From positions 113,652 to 177,651 of the forward strand of contig NZ_JANFQF010000014.1 in NCBI RefSeq assembly GCF_024438035.1: a stretch of DNA of 64,000 bases, in the 5' to 3' direction. Shown one piece after another: positions 22,757 through 31,565 of this stretch. A model generated the notes under the pieces. It had not been told where the DNA came from and ran no database searches. It saw only the letters and a program-made list of their open reading frames with translations. The translations under genes were made by a program, and so were the position numbers. This stretch comes from Rhodococcus tibetensis (GTDB lineage Bacteria > Actinomycetota > Actinomycetes > Mycobacteriales > Mycobacteriaceae). How positions within the stretch are numbered: the first letter of the stretch is position 1; every line of letters starts with the position of its first letter.

Positions 22757-23272
22757 ATGCGCATTTCGCGGCTGCCGCGGTCGAGAAACCATCTTCGCCG
22801 GATCGTGGCGCGGATGGAGCTTCCCGTGCCCTGGAACAGGGACGAGCTGGTGAACAGTGTCGCGCGGCGCCGCGGGCGCCCCATCCTCGTCGTTCCGGTA
22901 GCGCATGCACTGGTCCGCGGCGGACACTTCGGCCTCTGGCTGGCGCGCGCCACCGACGATGTCATCCTCTACGCTGCCGGCACGTCGGACGTACACGCCA
23001 CGCACATCATCTGCCACGAGCTGGCGCACATGGAACTCGGCCACGATCGTGATGCGGTCGGGGACACGTCCGTCGACTCGAGAGTGCTCGCCGAGGCGGC
23101 ACCGTCCGTGGACACGACGAACGTGGTCAAGGTGTTCGGCCGCTCCAATTATTCGAACGACCAGGAATACGACGCCGAACTTCTCGCCACGCTGATCATG
23201 AGCGGACGGCGATCGACGACGTGCGAAACCGGTGGTGACCCGCGGGCCTCGCGGATGCTCGGAACGTTCTGA
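22757..23272 (+). CDS. ImmA/IrrE-type zinc metallopeptidase
   Basis: The 171-aa product carries HELAHMELGH at residues 87-96, so His87, Glu88 and His91 form the zincin HExxH site. A later acidic stretch (NDQEYDAELLA, about 145-155) fits the third ligand helix of the ImmA/IrrE family (PF06114). Such peptidases often cleave a partner HTH repressor in response to a signal. ATG 22757 has CGGAGG 6-10 bases upstream. The next gene starts 2 bp after the stop, so the two are translationally linked. HTH genes meet this operon tail to tail. I infer a signal - protease - regulator circuit, but no substrate can be read from sequence. Confidence 0.85.
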   Translation: MRISRLPRSRNHLRRIVARMELPVPWNRDELVNSVARRRGRPILVVPVAHALVRGGHFGLWLARATDDVILYAAGTSDVHATHIICHELAHMELGHDRDAVGDTSVDSRVLAEAAPSVDTTNVVKVFGRSNYSNDQEYDAELLATLIMSGRRSTTCETGGDPRASRMLGTF

Positions 23273-23274
23273 CC

Positions 23275-24471
23275 GTGTACACGCCTCCCGCCTACATGAC
23301 GTTGCCTCTGCTGCTGATTGTCTGGGCGACGACGATTCTCCGGCTGACTCTCGTCCGTTCGACCGTCGCCGAGCGCAGGTTGAATGCGGCGCTGGTCTTC
23401 GCGTCGTTGTCGCTCGTCCTCGGGCGTCCGGCGGTCCGTGATCTCATCGACGGTGGGTTCGGCTACGGTCTCACGCGAATCCTCGGCAATGTGTGCATCA
23501 TGCTGACCGCCGCATCGCTGATCAGTCTGTTCTGCGTGTGGGCACTTGGCCCCGAGAGACTTCCCCGAATTCATCTCTTCGCGTTGTCGGCGGCGCTCGT
23601 CGCGGGGGCCATCATGATCGCCCTGAGCGCGCCTGCGCGTTCCCGAGGAGTTTCTCTCGCGGACGAGGGTGGCTGGCGGTTCGCGGCGTATTGCCTCACC
23701 TATGCATCGCCGATCTTCGGGGCGGCCTGCCTCAACCTCTCGATCTCGCTGAAAGCGGTGCGCAGCGCGGTGGCTGGGCGCGAGCGCCGCATCTTTCTGG
23801 CCGTCATCGGACTGTCCGTGTTCGAGATGGCGGACATGGCAATCGTCATGCTGACGGGCGTGAGTAAGGCCGTCGGCGACGGCAGCACGTTCACCGAATC
23901 ACACTACGACTCGGGAGCGTTCATTCGGCTGTTTGCAGTGTCGGCCGGAGCATTGATCGCATTGGGGCCGGCGCTGCGGGCGGCCGATCGCAGGTATCGC
24001 TCGTGGCGAGTCGCCAGACGGCTACTGCCGATGTGGCAGACCCTGACGGAAGCCGTTCCGGAAGTGGTACTCGAACTACGGCCCGATGATCGCCGAACCT
24101 TGTCCTCGGATGACCGCCTGGACCGAATGGGCGTAGAAATCCGAGACGCGATCCTCGTCCTGGACCGATACATGGTGTTCGAATTGGGCAACCAGGCGGG
24201 CAGTGCAGCACCCGTGGTCGCGGCAACCCGGTTACACCTGGCGTGCAAGGCCCGGATTGCCGGGCACCCGGCGCACGGCACCGGTGTGCTCACCCACTCG
24301 TGGTCGTCCGATATCGGCGGTGAACCATGGGAGCTGGCAAGGCTCGCTGATCACTGGCACGACGCCGAACAGGTGGCCGCAACCCTGTGGGCGCGGCGGT
24401 TACCGCAGTTCGGTGGTCTCGAAGCACCTATCGTCCAGGATGACCGCGTGACGACTGTCGTACCCCGCTAG
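23275..24471 (+). CDS. Polytopic membrane protein of the MAB_1171c / DUF6545 type
   Basis: The 398-aa product has about seven hydrophobic helices in residues 1-240 (the first is PLLLIVWATTILRL), then a soluble domain of about 150 residues starting around RRYRSWRVARRLLPMW. This layout, directly downstream of an ImmA/IrrE gene, matches what I remember of actinobacterial proteins named MAB_1171c family with a DUF6545 domain; no activity has been established. GTG 23275 is 2 bp after the upstream stop. Its stop codon shares a CTAG tetranucleotide with the stop of the converging HTH gene. It could be a sensor or transporter paired with the peptidase. Confidence 0.8.
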   Translation: MYTPPAYMTLPLLLIVWATTILRLTLVRSTVAERRLNAALVFASLSLVLGRPAVRDLIDGGFGYGLTRILGNVCIMLTAASLISLFCVWALGPERLPRIHLFALSAALVAGAIMIALSAPARSRGVSLADEGGWRFAAYCLTYASPIFGAACLNLSISLKAVRSAVAGRERRIFLAVIGLSVFEMADMAIVMLTGVSKAVGDGSTFTESHYDSGAFIRLFAVSAGALIALGPALRAADRRYRSWRVARRLLPMWQTLTEAVPEVVLELRPDDRRTLSSDDRLDRMGVEIRDAILVLDRYMVFELGNQAGSAAPVVAATRLHLACKARIAGHPAHGTGVLTHSWSSDIGGEPWELARLADHWHDAEQVAATLWARRLPQFGGLEAPIVQDDRVTTVVPR

Positions 24472-24881
24472 GCGGGGCGGCCGGGGGTTCGTCGCAGCTT
24501 TTCCAGAACCGGGATCAACGACTCCATCTCGTCGGGAGTCGGGGACGCGGCGGCATCGAGCGACCGCATCGACAGATGTTGCACGCCGGCGTCCCGGACG
24601 GCGATCTTGAAGCGCACGAGGGTGTCGTACTCGCTGTACCCGTCGGCGGCGAGGTACTGCTCGGGTGCGGAGAAATGCTGGGCGACCGCGCGGAGAACCT
24701 CGGCCTGGGCCGCGTGCTCTTCGCCGCGCCGCAACGATTCGATCACCGAGGGGTCCACGGTTCTCCCGAGAATCCGTGAAACCCCGGCCGCGACGGCCTC
24801 CGTCCCGGGTTCCGGGGCATCGAGTTCGTGGGCCAGCGCGAACAGTCGATTCACCCGCACCGACAGTGGCACACCGTTCAT
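24468..24881 (-). CDS. HTH protein resembling EspR-type regulators
   Basis: The 137-aa product resembles mycobacterial EspR in length and layout: N-terminal VRVNRLFALAHELD, a helical HTH-like middle (GVSRILGRTVDPSVIESLRRGE), then FSAPEQYLAADGYSEYD, close to the EspR segment before its C-terminal helices. It is probably a DNA-binding dimer. The start ATG overlaps the stop of the upstream HTH gene by 4 bp (ATGA), so the two are coupled. Its 3' end overlaps the DUF6545-type gene by 4 bp. Similarity is judged by eye and is moderate. Confidence 0.72.
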   Translation of the reverse strand: MNGVPLSVRVNRLFALAHELDAPEPGTEAVAAGVSRILGRTVDPSVIESLRRGEEHAAQAEVLRAVAQHFSAPEQYLAADGYSEYDTLVRFKIAVRDAGVQHLSMRSLDAAASPTPDEMESLIPVLEKLRRTPGRPA

Positions 24882-25597
24882 GCGTTCACCTCCGTGTCGC
24901 CGCTACGTTCCGGGTGGTCGGTGTCTTTCAGTCTCACCGTGTCTTCCCATCGGCGCCAGAAACGCTCACGCGTGGCCGCGTCGAGGCCCTCTTCCCGCCC
25001 GTAGAGGAAGCGGCGGTACAGCGCTTCCTCCCGTTCGTGCGGATCGCTGACAGTAGACGGTTCCTCGAGCAGATGGCCGAAGGCGAACTCGACGAGCGGC
25101 TGGCGCGGACCGGCTGGACCACCGTTGACCTCGAGCAAGCGGGTGACGTAGGCGCCGGTGATCTTGGAAACTACCCGGGAGAGGTCGGCCGCGGCCTCCG
25201 CCAGCCCCGGCACCTCCGGATGAGCTGCACTCAGCTTGTTGATCCGGGTGTGCGGACCGAGGACCTCGATGATCGTGTCCAGACTCAGCGGAATCTCGGA
25301 CGGCCCCAGACTCAGCGGGCGCGACGGCAGCGACCGGTCATCCGTGTCGAGAGCCTCCAGCGGAGTGGGACTGCCGCCGTCGAGTGTCCGCGCCGCACTT
25401 CCGGGTGCCCACCGCAGCGCGACGTCCAACTTACGGAGGGTCTCGATACTCGGGTCTGGCCCTGTCCCGTTCTCGGCGCGGGTCTGGGCAGCGTCCGACG
25501 GGCCACCGGCCGCCGTGACCTGGTCCTGGGTGAGGTTCAGCAAACGCCGTCGCTTGTAGACGAACTCTCCGAATCGCGCGCGGGTGCTGGTGACCAT
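24878..25597 (-). CDS. XRE-like HTH transcriptional regulator
   Basis: The 239-aa product starts with a Cro/XRE-like helix-turn-helix (FGEFVYKRRRLLNLTQDQVTAAGG, then IETLRKLDVAL). A largely helical C-terminal domain with no recognised ligand fold follows. GTG or ATG near 25597 is the only start that includes the full HTH. It is first in a two-gene operon with the EspR-like gene. A 9-bp inverted repeat (25617-25640) sits directly upstream and could be its own operator. It is a candidate substrate of the nearby ImmA-like peptidase (inference). Confidence 0.78.
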   Translation of the reverse strand: MVTSTRARFGEFVYKRRRLLNLTQDQVTAAGGPSDAAQTRAENGTGPDPSIETLRKLDVALRWAPGSAARTLDGGSPTPLEALDTDDRSLPSRPLSLGPSEIPLSLDTIIEVLGPHTRINKLSAAHPEVPGLAEAAADLSRVVSKITGAYVTRLLEVNGGPAGPRQPLVEFAFGHLLEEPSTVSDPHEREEALYRRFLYGREEGLDAATRERFWRRWEDTVRLKDTDHPERSGDTEVNA

Positions 25598-25616
25598 ATT
25601 TTCCCCCGGGAGACAC

Positions 25617-25640
25617 GCAAGCGACGCGCGTGTCGCTTGC
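25617..25640. promoter_or_regulatory. 9-bp inverted repeat upstream of the XRE gene
   Basis: GCAAGCGAC (25617-25625) and GTCGCTTGC (25632-25640) form perfect arms around GCGCGT. It lies 20 bp upstream of the HTH gene start and 12 bp beyond the aminotransferase stop on the same strand. It may be an autoregulatory operator, a terminator for the aminotransferase, or both. No U-tract follows. Confidence 0.55.
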
Positions 25641-25652
25641 TGTGCCCCGATC

Positions 25653-26915
25653 CTACTGCTTGTAGCTGGTGAGGAAATTACCGAACCGCTCGATGGCCAC
25701 AGCGAGGTCGCGAGCCCACGGCAGGGTCACGATCCGCAGATGGTCGTGATCCGGCCAGTTGAATCCCGTGCCCTGCACCATCAGGATCTTTTCCTGTAGC
25801 AGCAGGTCCTGGACCAGCTTTTCGTCGTCGTAGATTTCGTAGACGTCGGGGTCCAGGCGAGGGAATGCGTACAGCGCACCTCGGGGCTTGACGCACGAGA
25901 CCCCGGGGATCATGTTGAGTCGCTCCCACGCCACGTCACGCTGCTCGAGCAGTCGCCCGCCGGGAAGGATCAGGTCTTCGATGCTCTGGTGGCCGCCGAG
26001 GGCCACCTGGATGGCGTGCTGACCCGGAACATTGGGGCACAAGCGGGTGGACGCGAGCAGGTCCAGTCCCTCGAGGAAACCCGCAGCGTGTGCCTTGGGC
26101 CCGGTGATGGCGACCCAGCCCGAGCGGTATCCCGCCACCCGGTACGCCTTCGACAGACCGTTGAAGGTCAGGCACAGCAGATCGGGTGCAAGTGTCGCCA
26201 GCGAAATGTGCTTGGCATCGTCGTAAAGGATCTTGTCGTAGATCTCGTCCGCCAGCAGGAGTAGATGGTGCTTACGCGCCAGATCGACCAGCTGCTGCAG
26301 CACCTCCATCGAGTACACCGCACCCGTCGGATTGTTCGGGTTGATGACCAGCAGGGCCTTGGTCTTCTCCGTGATCTTCGACTCGATGTCCGCGATGTCG
26401 GGATTCCAGTCGTTGCCCTCGTCGCAGAGGTAGTGGACGGGGGTGCCACCGGCCAGGCTGGTCATCGCCGTCCACAGCGGGTAGTCCGGCGCCGGGATCA
26501 GCACCTCGTCACCGTTGTTCAGCAGGGCCTGCATCGTCATGGTGATGAGTTCGGAGACGCCGTTGCCCAGATAGATGTCGTCGACATCCAGTTCGGGAAA
26601 ACCCGGGACGAGTTCGTAGCGGGTGACGATCGCCCGGCGGGCCGACAGGATGCCCTTCGACTCGGAGTAACCCTGCGCGTAGGGGAGCGCCGCGATCATG
26701 TCGCGCATGATCACGTCGGGCGCGTCGAAACCGAACGGCGCGGGATTGCCGATGTTGAGCTTGAGGATCCGGTGTCCCTCCGCCTCGAGCCGGGCGGCGT
26801 GGGCGTGTACCGGTCCACGAATCTCGTACAGCACGTTCTGGAGCTTGGTCGACTGCTCCAGTGTGCGTGGCGGTGTGCGGTGATGGCCGTGGTCTGGGTT
26901 GCTCACGACCGTCAT
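25653..26915 (-). CDS. PLP-dependent aminotransferase (AspC/AlaA type, Rv0337c-like)
   Basis: The 420-aa class I/II aminotransferase probably transfers amino groups between alanine or aspartate and 2-oxoglutarate. Visible fold-type I features are GNPAPFGFDAP, NGVSELI, the NPNNPTG loop, DEIYDKILYD, and the PLP lysine in LSKAYRVAGYRSGW. ATG 26915 is preferred because GGGAGA lies just upstream; an in-frame ATG at 26939 would add eight residues. By position it matches M. tuberculosis Rv0337c (aspC), next to Rv0338c. Here the two are separated by about 6 kb of inserted genes (carotenoid-oxygenase-like, S9 peptidase, DapA-like, LysR). Confidence 0.92.
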   Translation of the reverse strand: MTVVSNPDHGHHRTPPRTLEQSTKLQNVLYEIRGPVHAHAARLEAEGHRILKLNIGNPAPFGFDAPDVIMRDMIAALPYAQGYSESKGILSARRAIVTRYELVPGFPELDVDDIYLGNGVSELITMTMQALLNNGDEVLIPAPDYPLWTAMTSLAGGTPVHYLCDEGNDWNPDIADIESKITEKTKALLVINPNNPTGAVYSMEVLQQLVDLARKHHLLLLADEIYDKILYDDAKHISLATLAPDLLCLTFNGLSKAYRVAGYRSGWVAITGPKAHAAGFLEGLDLLASTRLCPNVPGQHAIQVALGGHQSIEDLILPGGRLLEQRDVAWERLNMIPGVSCVKPRGALYAFPRLDPDVYEIYDDEKLVQDLLLQEKILMVQGTGFNWPDHDHLRIVTLPWARDLAVAIERFGNFLTSYKQ

Positions 26916-27075
26916 TCTCCCATCCTTGGGCAACTCCATTTCTACTGGTCGGTATGAGCGTCGGGACCAGGTGGTCGACCGACGAGAAAGCAGGTGCATG
27001 TGAGGAAGGTCACCGTACTCTCGGAAAAGGAGTCCGATTCGGCCGACGCCCACAGCCACCGGGAGGCACGAACAC

Positions 27076-28476
27076 ATGTCCGCACCGGAATTCACCCGTC
27101 CCGCACCCGTCGACGTCGTGCACCACAGCCACCTCACGGGCATCTTCGAGCCGCAGCGGAAGGAGGTGGACGTCAGTGACCTGGAGGTGATCGGTAACCT
27201 CCCGGCGGACCTTCATGGTGCCTACCTGCGCAACGGACCCAACCCGCGGTTCGACCCGATCGGCAGCTACATCTATCCACTCGACGGCGACGGCATGGTG
27301 CATCGCGTCGAATTGACCGACGGCACTGCCCGCTACACCAATCGATTCGTTCGCACGCCGATGGTCGAGGCGGAGGAGCAGGCGGGGCACGTCATCTGGC
27401 CGGGTGTCACCGACCTGTACACCCCGGGCGTGGAGGAGGTGGGCCCCGAACTCGCCGGCAGACCGCGCGAATTACCCGACATCAACGTGGTGCGGCACGG
27501 TGGGCGACTGCTCGCGATGGCCGAGACCACCCTTCCATACCAGTTGAACCACGAAGACCTGAGCACTCTCGGCCCGAACCACTGCGACGGCGCCATGTCC
27601 GTGGGGAGCACCGCCCACCCCAAGATCGACCCGGTGACCGGCGAAATGGTGCTGTTCAACTACATGCTCGAAGCCCCGTACCTCACCTGGTCGGTGGTCG
27701 ATGCGGACGGGTCGGCGACGCGCATGCCCACACCGGTCGACGGTGTCGACACACCGTTGATGATTCACGACATGGCCCTCACCCGGCGATACATCGTGCT
27801 GATGTTGTGCCCACTGGTCTTCGACATGGCAGCGGTGCTCACCGGTGGTTCCGTGCTCGACTGGCGGCCCGAGGAGGGAACGCGGATCGCGCTGATTCCG
27901 CGCGACGGCGGCCGGGTGCGCTGGCTGACGTGTGACGCATATTGGGTATGGCACTTCGCCAATGCGTTCGACCTTCCCGGCGGGAACGTGTCTGTCGACT
28001 ATGTGGAGTGGACGTACCCCGGGGGGTTCGCCAAGGCGCCGGCACCCGCCACAGGATCCCTGGTCCGCCTCGTCATCGACCCCGAGAGTGGACACCTGAC
28101 GAAGGACGTGGTGTCCGACCGCGACGTCGAGTTCCCCCGTGTCGACGACCGTGAACTCGCCACACCCCATCGCGCTGTCGCCACCGTCGGCAAGCTCGAC
28201 GTCAGCCGGGGCAGGCAGGACTCGTTGTGGTTCTTAGACACCGTCCGCGGCACGGAATGTCATTGGGACCCGGGAAGTGTGTCGGTGGGTGAACCGATCT
28301 TCATACCCGGCGGCGAGCACGAGTACTGGGGGATGATCGGCACCGACCGAAACGACATGTCGTCGTGGTTCTTCGTGCTTCCCGCCGAAGACCCGGGATC
28401 CGGTCCGATAGCCAAGGTGCGGTTGCCGATCCGAGTACCGGCCGGACTCCACGGGGCGTGGCTTCCTGCGCAGTAG
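27076..28476 (+). CDS. Carotenoid cleavage oxygenase family protein (RPE65/lignostilbene dioxygenase-like)
   Basis: The 466-aa non-haem iron enzyme should cleave an alkene bond of a carotenoid, apocarotenoid or stilbene. All four iron-binding histidines are recognisable: STAHPK (about 180), LMIHDMALT (about 230), VWHFANAF (about 293) and the C-terminal LHGAWLP (about 458). The N-terminal YLRNGPNPRF and DGDGMVHR motifs are classic for the family. ATG 27076 follows a GGGAGG element about 14 bases upstream. The gene is divergent from the aminotransferase and is followed 25 bp later by the S9 peptidase gene. Substrate cannot be inferred. Confidence 0.92.
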   Translation: MSAPEFTRPAPVDVVHHSHLTGIFEPQRKEVDVSDLEVIGNLPADLHGAYLRNGPNPRFDPIGSYIYPLDGDGMVHRVELTDGTARYTNRFVRTPMVEAEEQAGHVIWPGVTDLYTPGVEEVGPELAGRPRELPDINVVRHGGRLLAMAETTLPYQLNHEDLSTLGPNHCDGAMSVGSTAHPKIDPVTGEMVLFNYMLEAPYLTWSVVDADGSATRMPTPVDGVDTPLMIHDMALTRRYIVLMLCPLVFDMAAVLTGGSVLDWRPEEGTRIALIPRDGGRVRWLTCDAYWVWHFANAFDLPGGNVSVDYVEWTYPGGFAKAPAPATGSLVRLVIDPESGHLTKDVVSDRDVEFPRVDDRELATPHRAVATVGKLDVSRGRQDSLWFLDTVRGTECHWDPGSVSVGEPIFIPGGEHEYWGMIGTDRNDMSSWFFVLPAEDPGSGPIAKVRLPIRVPAGLHGAWLPAQ

Positions 28477-28501
28477 GCGGGCGGCGGAATATCCTCGGCC
28501 A

Positions 28502-30451
28502 ATGACATCTGCGCCCTACGGCTCCTGGCCCTCACCGATCGCGGCGGCGGACCTCGCATCCAGCGGTCATCCCGTGGAGGGCGGCCGATATGTCGGCGAG
28601 GACGTGTGGTGGTCGGAGCTACGCCCCAACGAAGGTGGGCGAGTGGCCGTGCGACGCCTCGGTCTGGACGATGAGCCCGAAGATGTGCTGCCTGCCCCCT
28701 GGAACGCGCGGACGCGGGTACACGAGTACGGCGGTGGCGCCTGGGCGGTGACCGACTCCGGCCATCTCGTCTTCGCCGAGTTCGGTGATCAGCGTCTCTA
28801 CCTTCTCGAGGGGGCGACCCCGATACCGCTGACACCGGTTCCGCCGCAGCCCTGCTCACTGCGTTACGGCGACCTGTCGGTCGTCGACGGAGCGGTATGG
28901 GCGGTGCGGGAAATGCACGACACCGAGGGTGGGGTCACACGCGATATCTGCGTGGTTCCGTTGGACGGGTCCGCTGCGGACGACTCCGATCGTGTTCGGT
29001 CCGTCGTCGCCGGGTCCGACTTCCTCGCATACCCGCGGCTGTCTCCCGACCGCCGTCACCTTGCCTGGATTGCGTGGAATCACCCCCAGATGCCCTGGGA
29101 CGGTACCGAACTGAGGGTTGCGGGCCTCGCGAACGGCCGGGTGATCGGGGAGGTGAGGACACTTCTCGGTGGACCCGAGGAATCGGTGCTCCAGCCGGAA
29201 TGGGTAGGAGCAGATGAGCTCAACGCGGTCAGCGACCGCAGCGGTTGGTGGAACCTGTACCGCATCGGTATCGACGAAGCGGAACCCGTGGCGCTGTGCC
29301 CGACGGAGGCAGATTTCGGTGGTCCGCTGTGGATGCTGGGCGCGCGGTGGCACACGCGACGCGAAGACGGCACCCTGCTCACCGTTCGGACCTTCGGGAC
29401 CGACACCCTGGCGGTGCTCGACCCGGACACCGGATCACTGGTGGACATCCCCCTCGACGGTCTCACCACAGTCGGTCTGTCGGATCGTCAGGGGAATCGG
29501 CTACTGCTGCTCACAGGGGGCGCGAAGACTCCGTCGGGCCTCCGCGAACTCGACCTCGACACCGGCGCGCTCCGCACCGTCCGCCTGTCCGTCACCGACC
29601 TTCCCGAGGCGGCATACCTACCCGAGGCGCAGCAGTTGACCTTCCAGGGGCCAGAGCGGGAGGTGCACGTGATCGCCTATCCGCCTCGACATCCGCGGTA
29701 CAGCGGTATGGACGGTGAGTTGCCGCCGTATGTGGCGTTCGTCCACGGCGGGCCCACTTCCCGGGTGGCCCCGGCCCTCAATCCGGTGTTCGCGTTCTTC
29801 ACCAGCCGTGGAATCGGCGTGGTCGACGTCAACTACGGCGGGTCCACCGGATACGGGCGTGAATACCGGAACCGGCTACGGGGCCAATGGGGTGTGGTCG
29901 ACGTCGAAGACGTGGTCACGGCCGTGACCGGTCTCGCCGATGCAGGACTGGCGGACCCGCGCCGGCTGGCCATCGAGGGTGGTTCTGCCGGCGGCTGGAC
30001 CGTTCTGGCGGCGCTGACCACGTCCGACGTGTTCGCCTGCGGGGCTTCCTACTACGGTGTGGCCGAGCTCGACGGATTCGTCAAGGAGACACACGACTTC
30101 GAGTCCCGGTACATCGACGGGTTGATCGGCCCGCTCCCCGAATCAGCCGACCTCTACGCGGAGCGTGCTCCCCTCAACAACGTCGACGGATTGAACTGCC
30201 CGGTCCTGCTGCTCCAGGGGCTCGACGACCCGATCGTCCCGGCGTCGCAGGCCGAGCGATTCCGAGATGCGCTCGTGGCCAAAGGCATACCGCACGCGTA
30301 CCTTGCGTACGAGGGCGAGTCGCACGGGTTCCGCAGGCTCGCCACGTTGATCAGTTCGCGCAACGCCGAGCTCTCCTTCTACGGTCAGGTGCTGGGCTTC
30401 GAGCCCCCGGACATTCCGCGGCTCGACCTCTGGCGTCCGGACGCGGAATAG
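28502..30451 (+). CDS. S9 family prolyl oligopeptidase / acylaminoacyl-peptidase-like
   Basis: The 649-aa product has an N-terminal beta-propeller of about 370 residues and a C-terminal alpha/beta hydrolase. The catalytic serine is in GGSAGGWT (about residue 495), the Asp in GLDDPIVP and the His in GESHGFRR. No signal peptide is seen, so it is probably cytoplasmic and trims short or N-acylated peptides. It follows the carotenoid-oxygenase gene by 25 bp and is likely co-transcribed. The ATG is the first in frame. About 150 bp without features separates its stop from the convergent DapA-like gene. Confidence 0.92.
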   Translation: MTSAPYGSWPSPIAAADLASSGHPVEGGRYVGEDVWWSELRPNEGGRVAVRRLGLDDEPEDVLPAPWNARTRVHEYGGGAWAVTDSGHLVFAEFGDQRLYLLEGATPIPLTPVPPQPCSLRYGDLSVVDGAVWAVREMHDTEGGVTRDICVVPLDGSAADDSDRVRSVVAGSDFLAYPRLSPDRRHLAWIAWNHPQMPWDGTELRVAGLANGRVIGEVRTLLGGPEESVLQPEWVGADELNAVSDRSGWWNLYRIGIDEAEPVALCPTEADFGGPLWMLGARWHTRREDGTLLTVRTFGTDTLAVLDPDTGSLVDIPLDGLTTVGLSDRQGNRLLLLTGGAKTPSGLRELDLDTGALRTVRLSVTDLPEAAYLPEAQQLTFQGPEREVHVIAYPPRHPRYSGMDGELPPYVAFVHGGPTSRVAPALNPVFAFFTSRGIGVVDVNYGGSTGYGREYRNRLRGQWGVVDVEDVVTAVTGLADAGLADPRRLAIEGGSAGGWTVLAALTTSDVFACGASYYGVAELDGFVKETHDFESRYIDGLIGPLPESADLYAERAPLNNVDGLNCPVLLLQGLDDPIVPASQAERFRDALVAKGIPHAYLAYEGESHGFRRLATLISSRNAELSFYGQVLGFEPPDIPRLDLWRPDAE

Positions 30452-30603
30452 TCGGAGGGTGGTGAACTCGGACCGAAAGCAGACGTCGTGCACGGAGATC
30501 AACAGTCGGTCGTGCCATTTGCAGGGGGTGGGAGCGGCCTATACGCGGTGCCGGTGCGGACGCCGCGCGAGAATTGAGAGCCTGCGTTTGCGGGTTACAT
30601 GCG

Positions 30604-31494
30604 CTACTGGAGGCGAAGTTGTTGGAGTGCGCTGACGATCGCAGAGCGCTTCCCAGCGGGTAGCAACGGCAGCCGGACGTTCGGAGTGGAAATGCGGCCT
30701 TGGGCATGGAGAACGGCCTTGATGACAGTGGGGTTGGGGTCGGCCATGAGCGCGCATGCAGGGCCTACGAGTTGGTTTCCCCAAGCTCGTGCCCGCACGG
30801 TGTTTCCGCAGCGCCACAGCTGGAACAGTTCGACGAATTCGCGTGCGCACACATTCGCAGTTGCCAAGATCGCTCCCGTCGCACCCATCGCCAGGAGAGG
30901 CGAGACCAGTGCGTCTTCTCCCGCGAGAACCGAGAACGAATCCGATGGTTCCGCGAGCAGTCGCGCGGTGTCGATGTCCACCGCCCCAACCGCCTGCTTG
31001 ATGCCGACTATCTGCGGATGCCCGGACAGGCGGACAAGGGATTCCCAGCCCAGTTGCTGGCCCGTGCGATACGGAACGTTGTACAGAATCAGCGGGAGTG
31101 GGCTGCGCTCGGCAACGTACTCGAAGTGCGCCACAACCCCTGCCTCGGACGGGCGGGTGTAATACGGGACCACCACCAGCGCACCGGCGACATCGGCCTC
31201 GCTAGTGAGTTCCTCGATGGCGCGCACTGTGCCGACCGTGTCGTTGGAGCCTGCCCCGACCAGCAGCGGAACTTTGTGCTCGCGGCACACTCTGCTGCAG
31301 ATTTGTATCACATCTCGACGTTCCTGCACGCTCAGCGTGGCCGGCTCCGCCGTGGTCCCCAACGCGACAATCCCGGCGGCTCCCTCTTCGATCACGGTGT
31401 GGGCGAGGCGCTCGAGGTCGACGACATCGAGCTCTCCGCTGTCCGCGAAGGGCGTGACGAGCGGGACAAAAAGTCCTGACGGGCGGAAGGTCAT
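30604..31494 (-). CDS. DapA / N-acetylneuraminate lyase family aldolase
   Basis: The 296-aa TIM-barrel protein has the Schiff-base lysine in GIKQAVG (Lys166) and the catalytic tyrosine in YNVPYRTG. The GTTAEP loop replaces the usual GTTGE of true dihydrodipicolinate synthase. With a dedicated divergent LysR gene, this makes a catabolic 2-keto-acid aldolase or dehydratase more likely than lysine biosynthesis. The start is ATG 31494, with 70 bp to the LysR gene. The gene ends about 150 bp from the convergent S9 peptidase. Confidence 0.88.
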   Translation of the reverse strand: MTFRPSGLFVPLVTPFADSGELDVVDLERLAHTVIEEGAAGIVALGTTAEPATLSVQERRDVIQICSRVCREHKVPLLVGAGSNDTVGTVRAIEELTSEADVAGALVVVPYYTRPSEAGVVAHFEYVAERSPLPLILYNVPYRTGQQLGWESLVRLSGHPQIVGIKQAVGAVDIDTARLLAEPSDSFSVLAGEDALVSPLLAMGATGAILATANVCAREFVELFQLWRCGNTVRARAWGNQLVGPACALMADPNPTVIKAVLHAQGRISTPNVRLPLLPAGKRSAIVSALQQLRLQ

Positions 31495-31552
31495 GCCTCC
31501 AGTCTCACCGACCCGATGATCAAGATCCAGTTACCATTCCTGAAGTTATCCG

Positions 31553-31565
31553 TAAGCTAGTCTTA
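31553..31565. promoter_or_regulatory. TAAG-N5-CTTA palindrome at the lysR start
   Basis: A perfect 4+4 palindrome overlaps the first base of the LysR ATG in the 70-bp divergent intergenic region. LysR proteins usually bind such sites between themselves and their target, here the DapA-like gene. Short arms make this weak. Confidence 0.35.
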
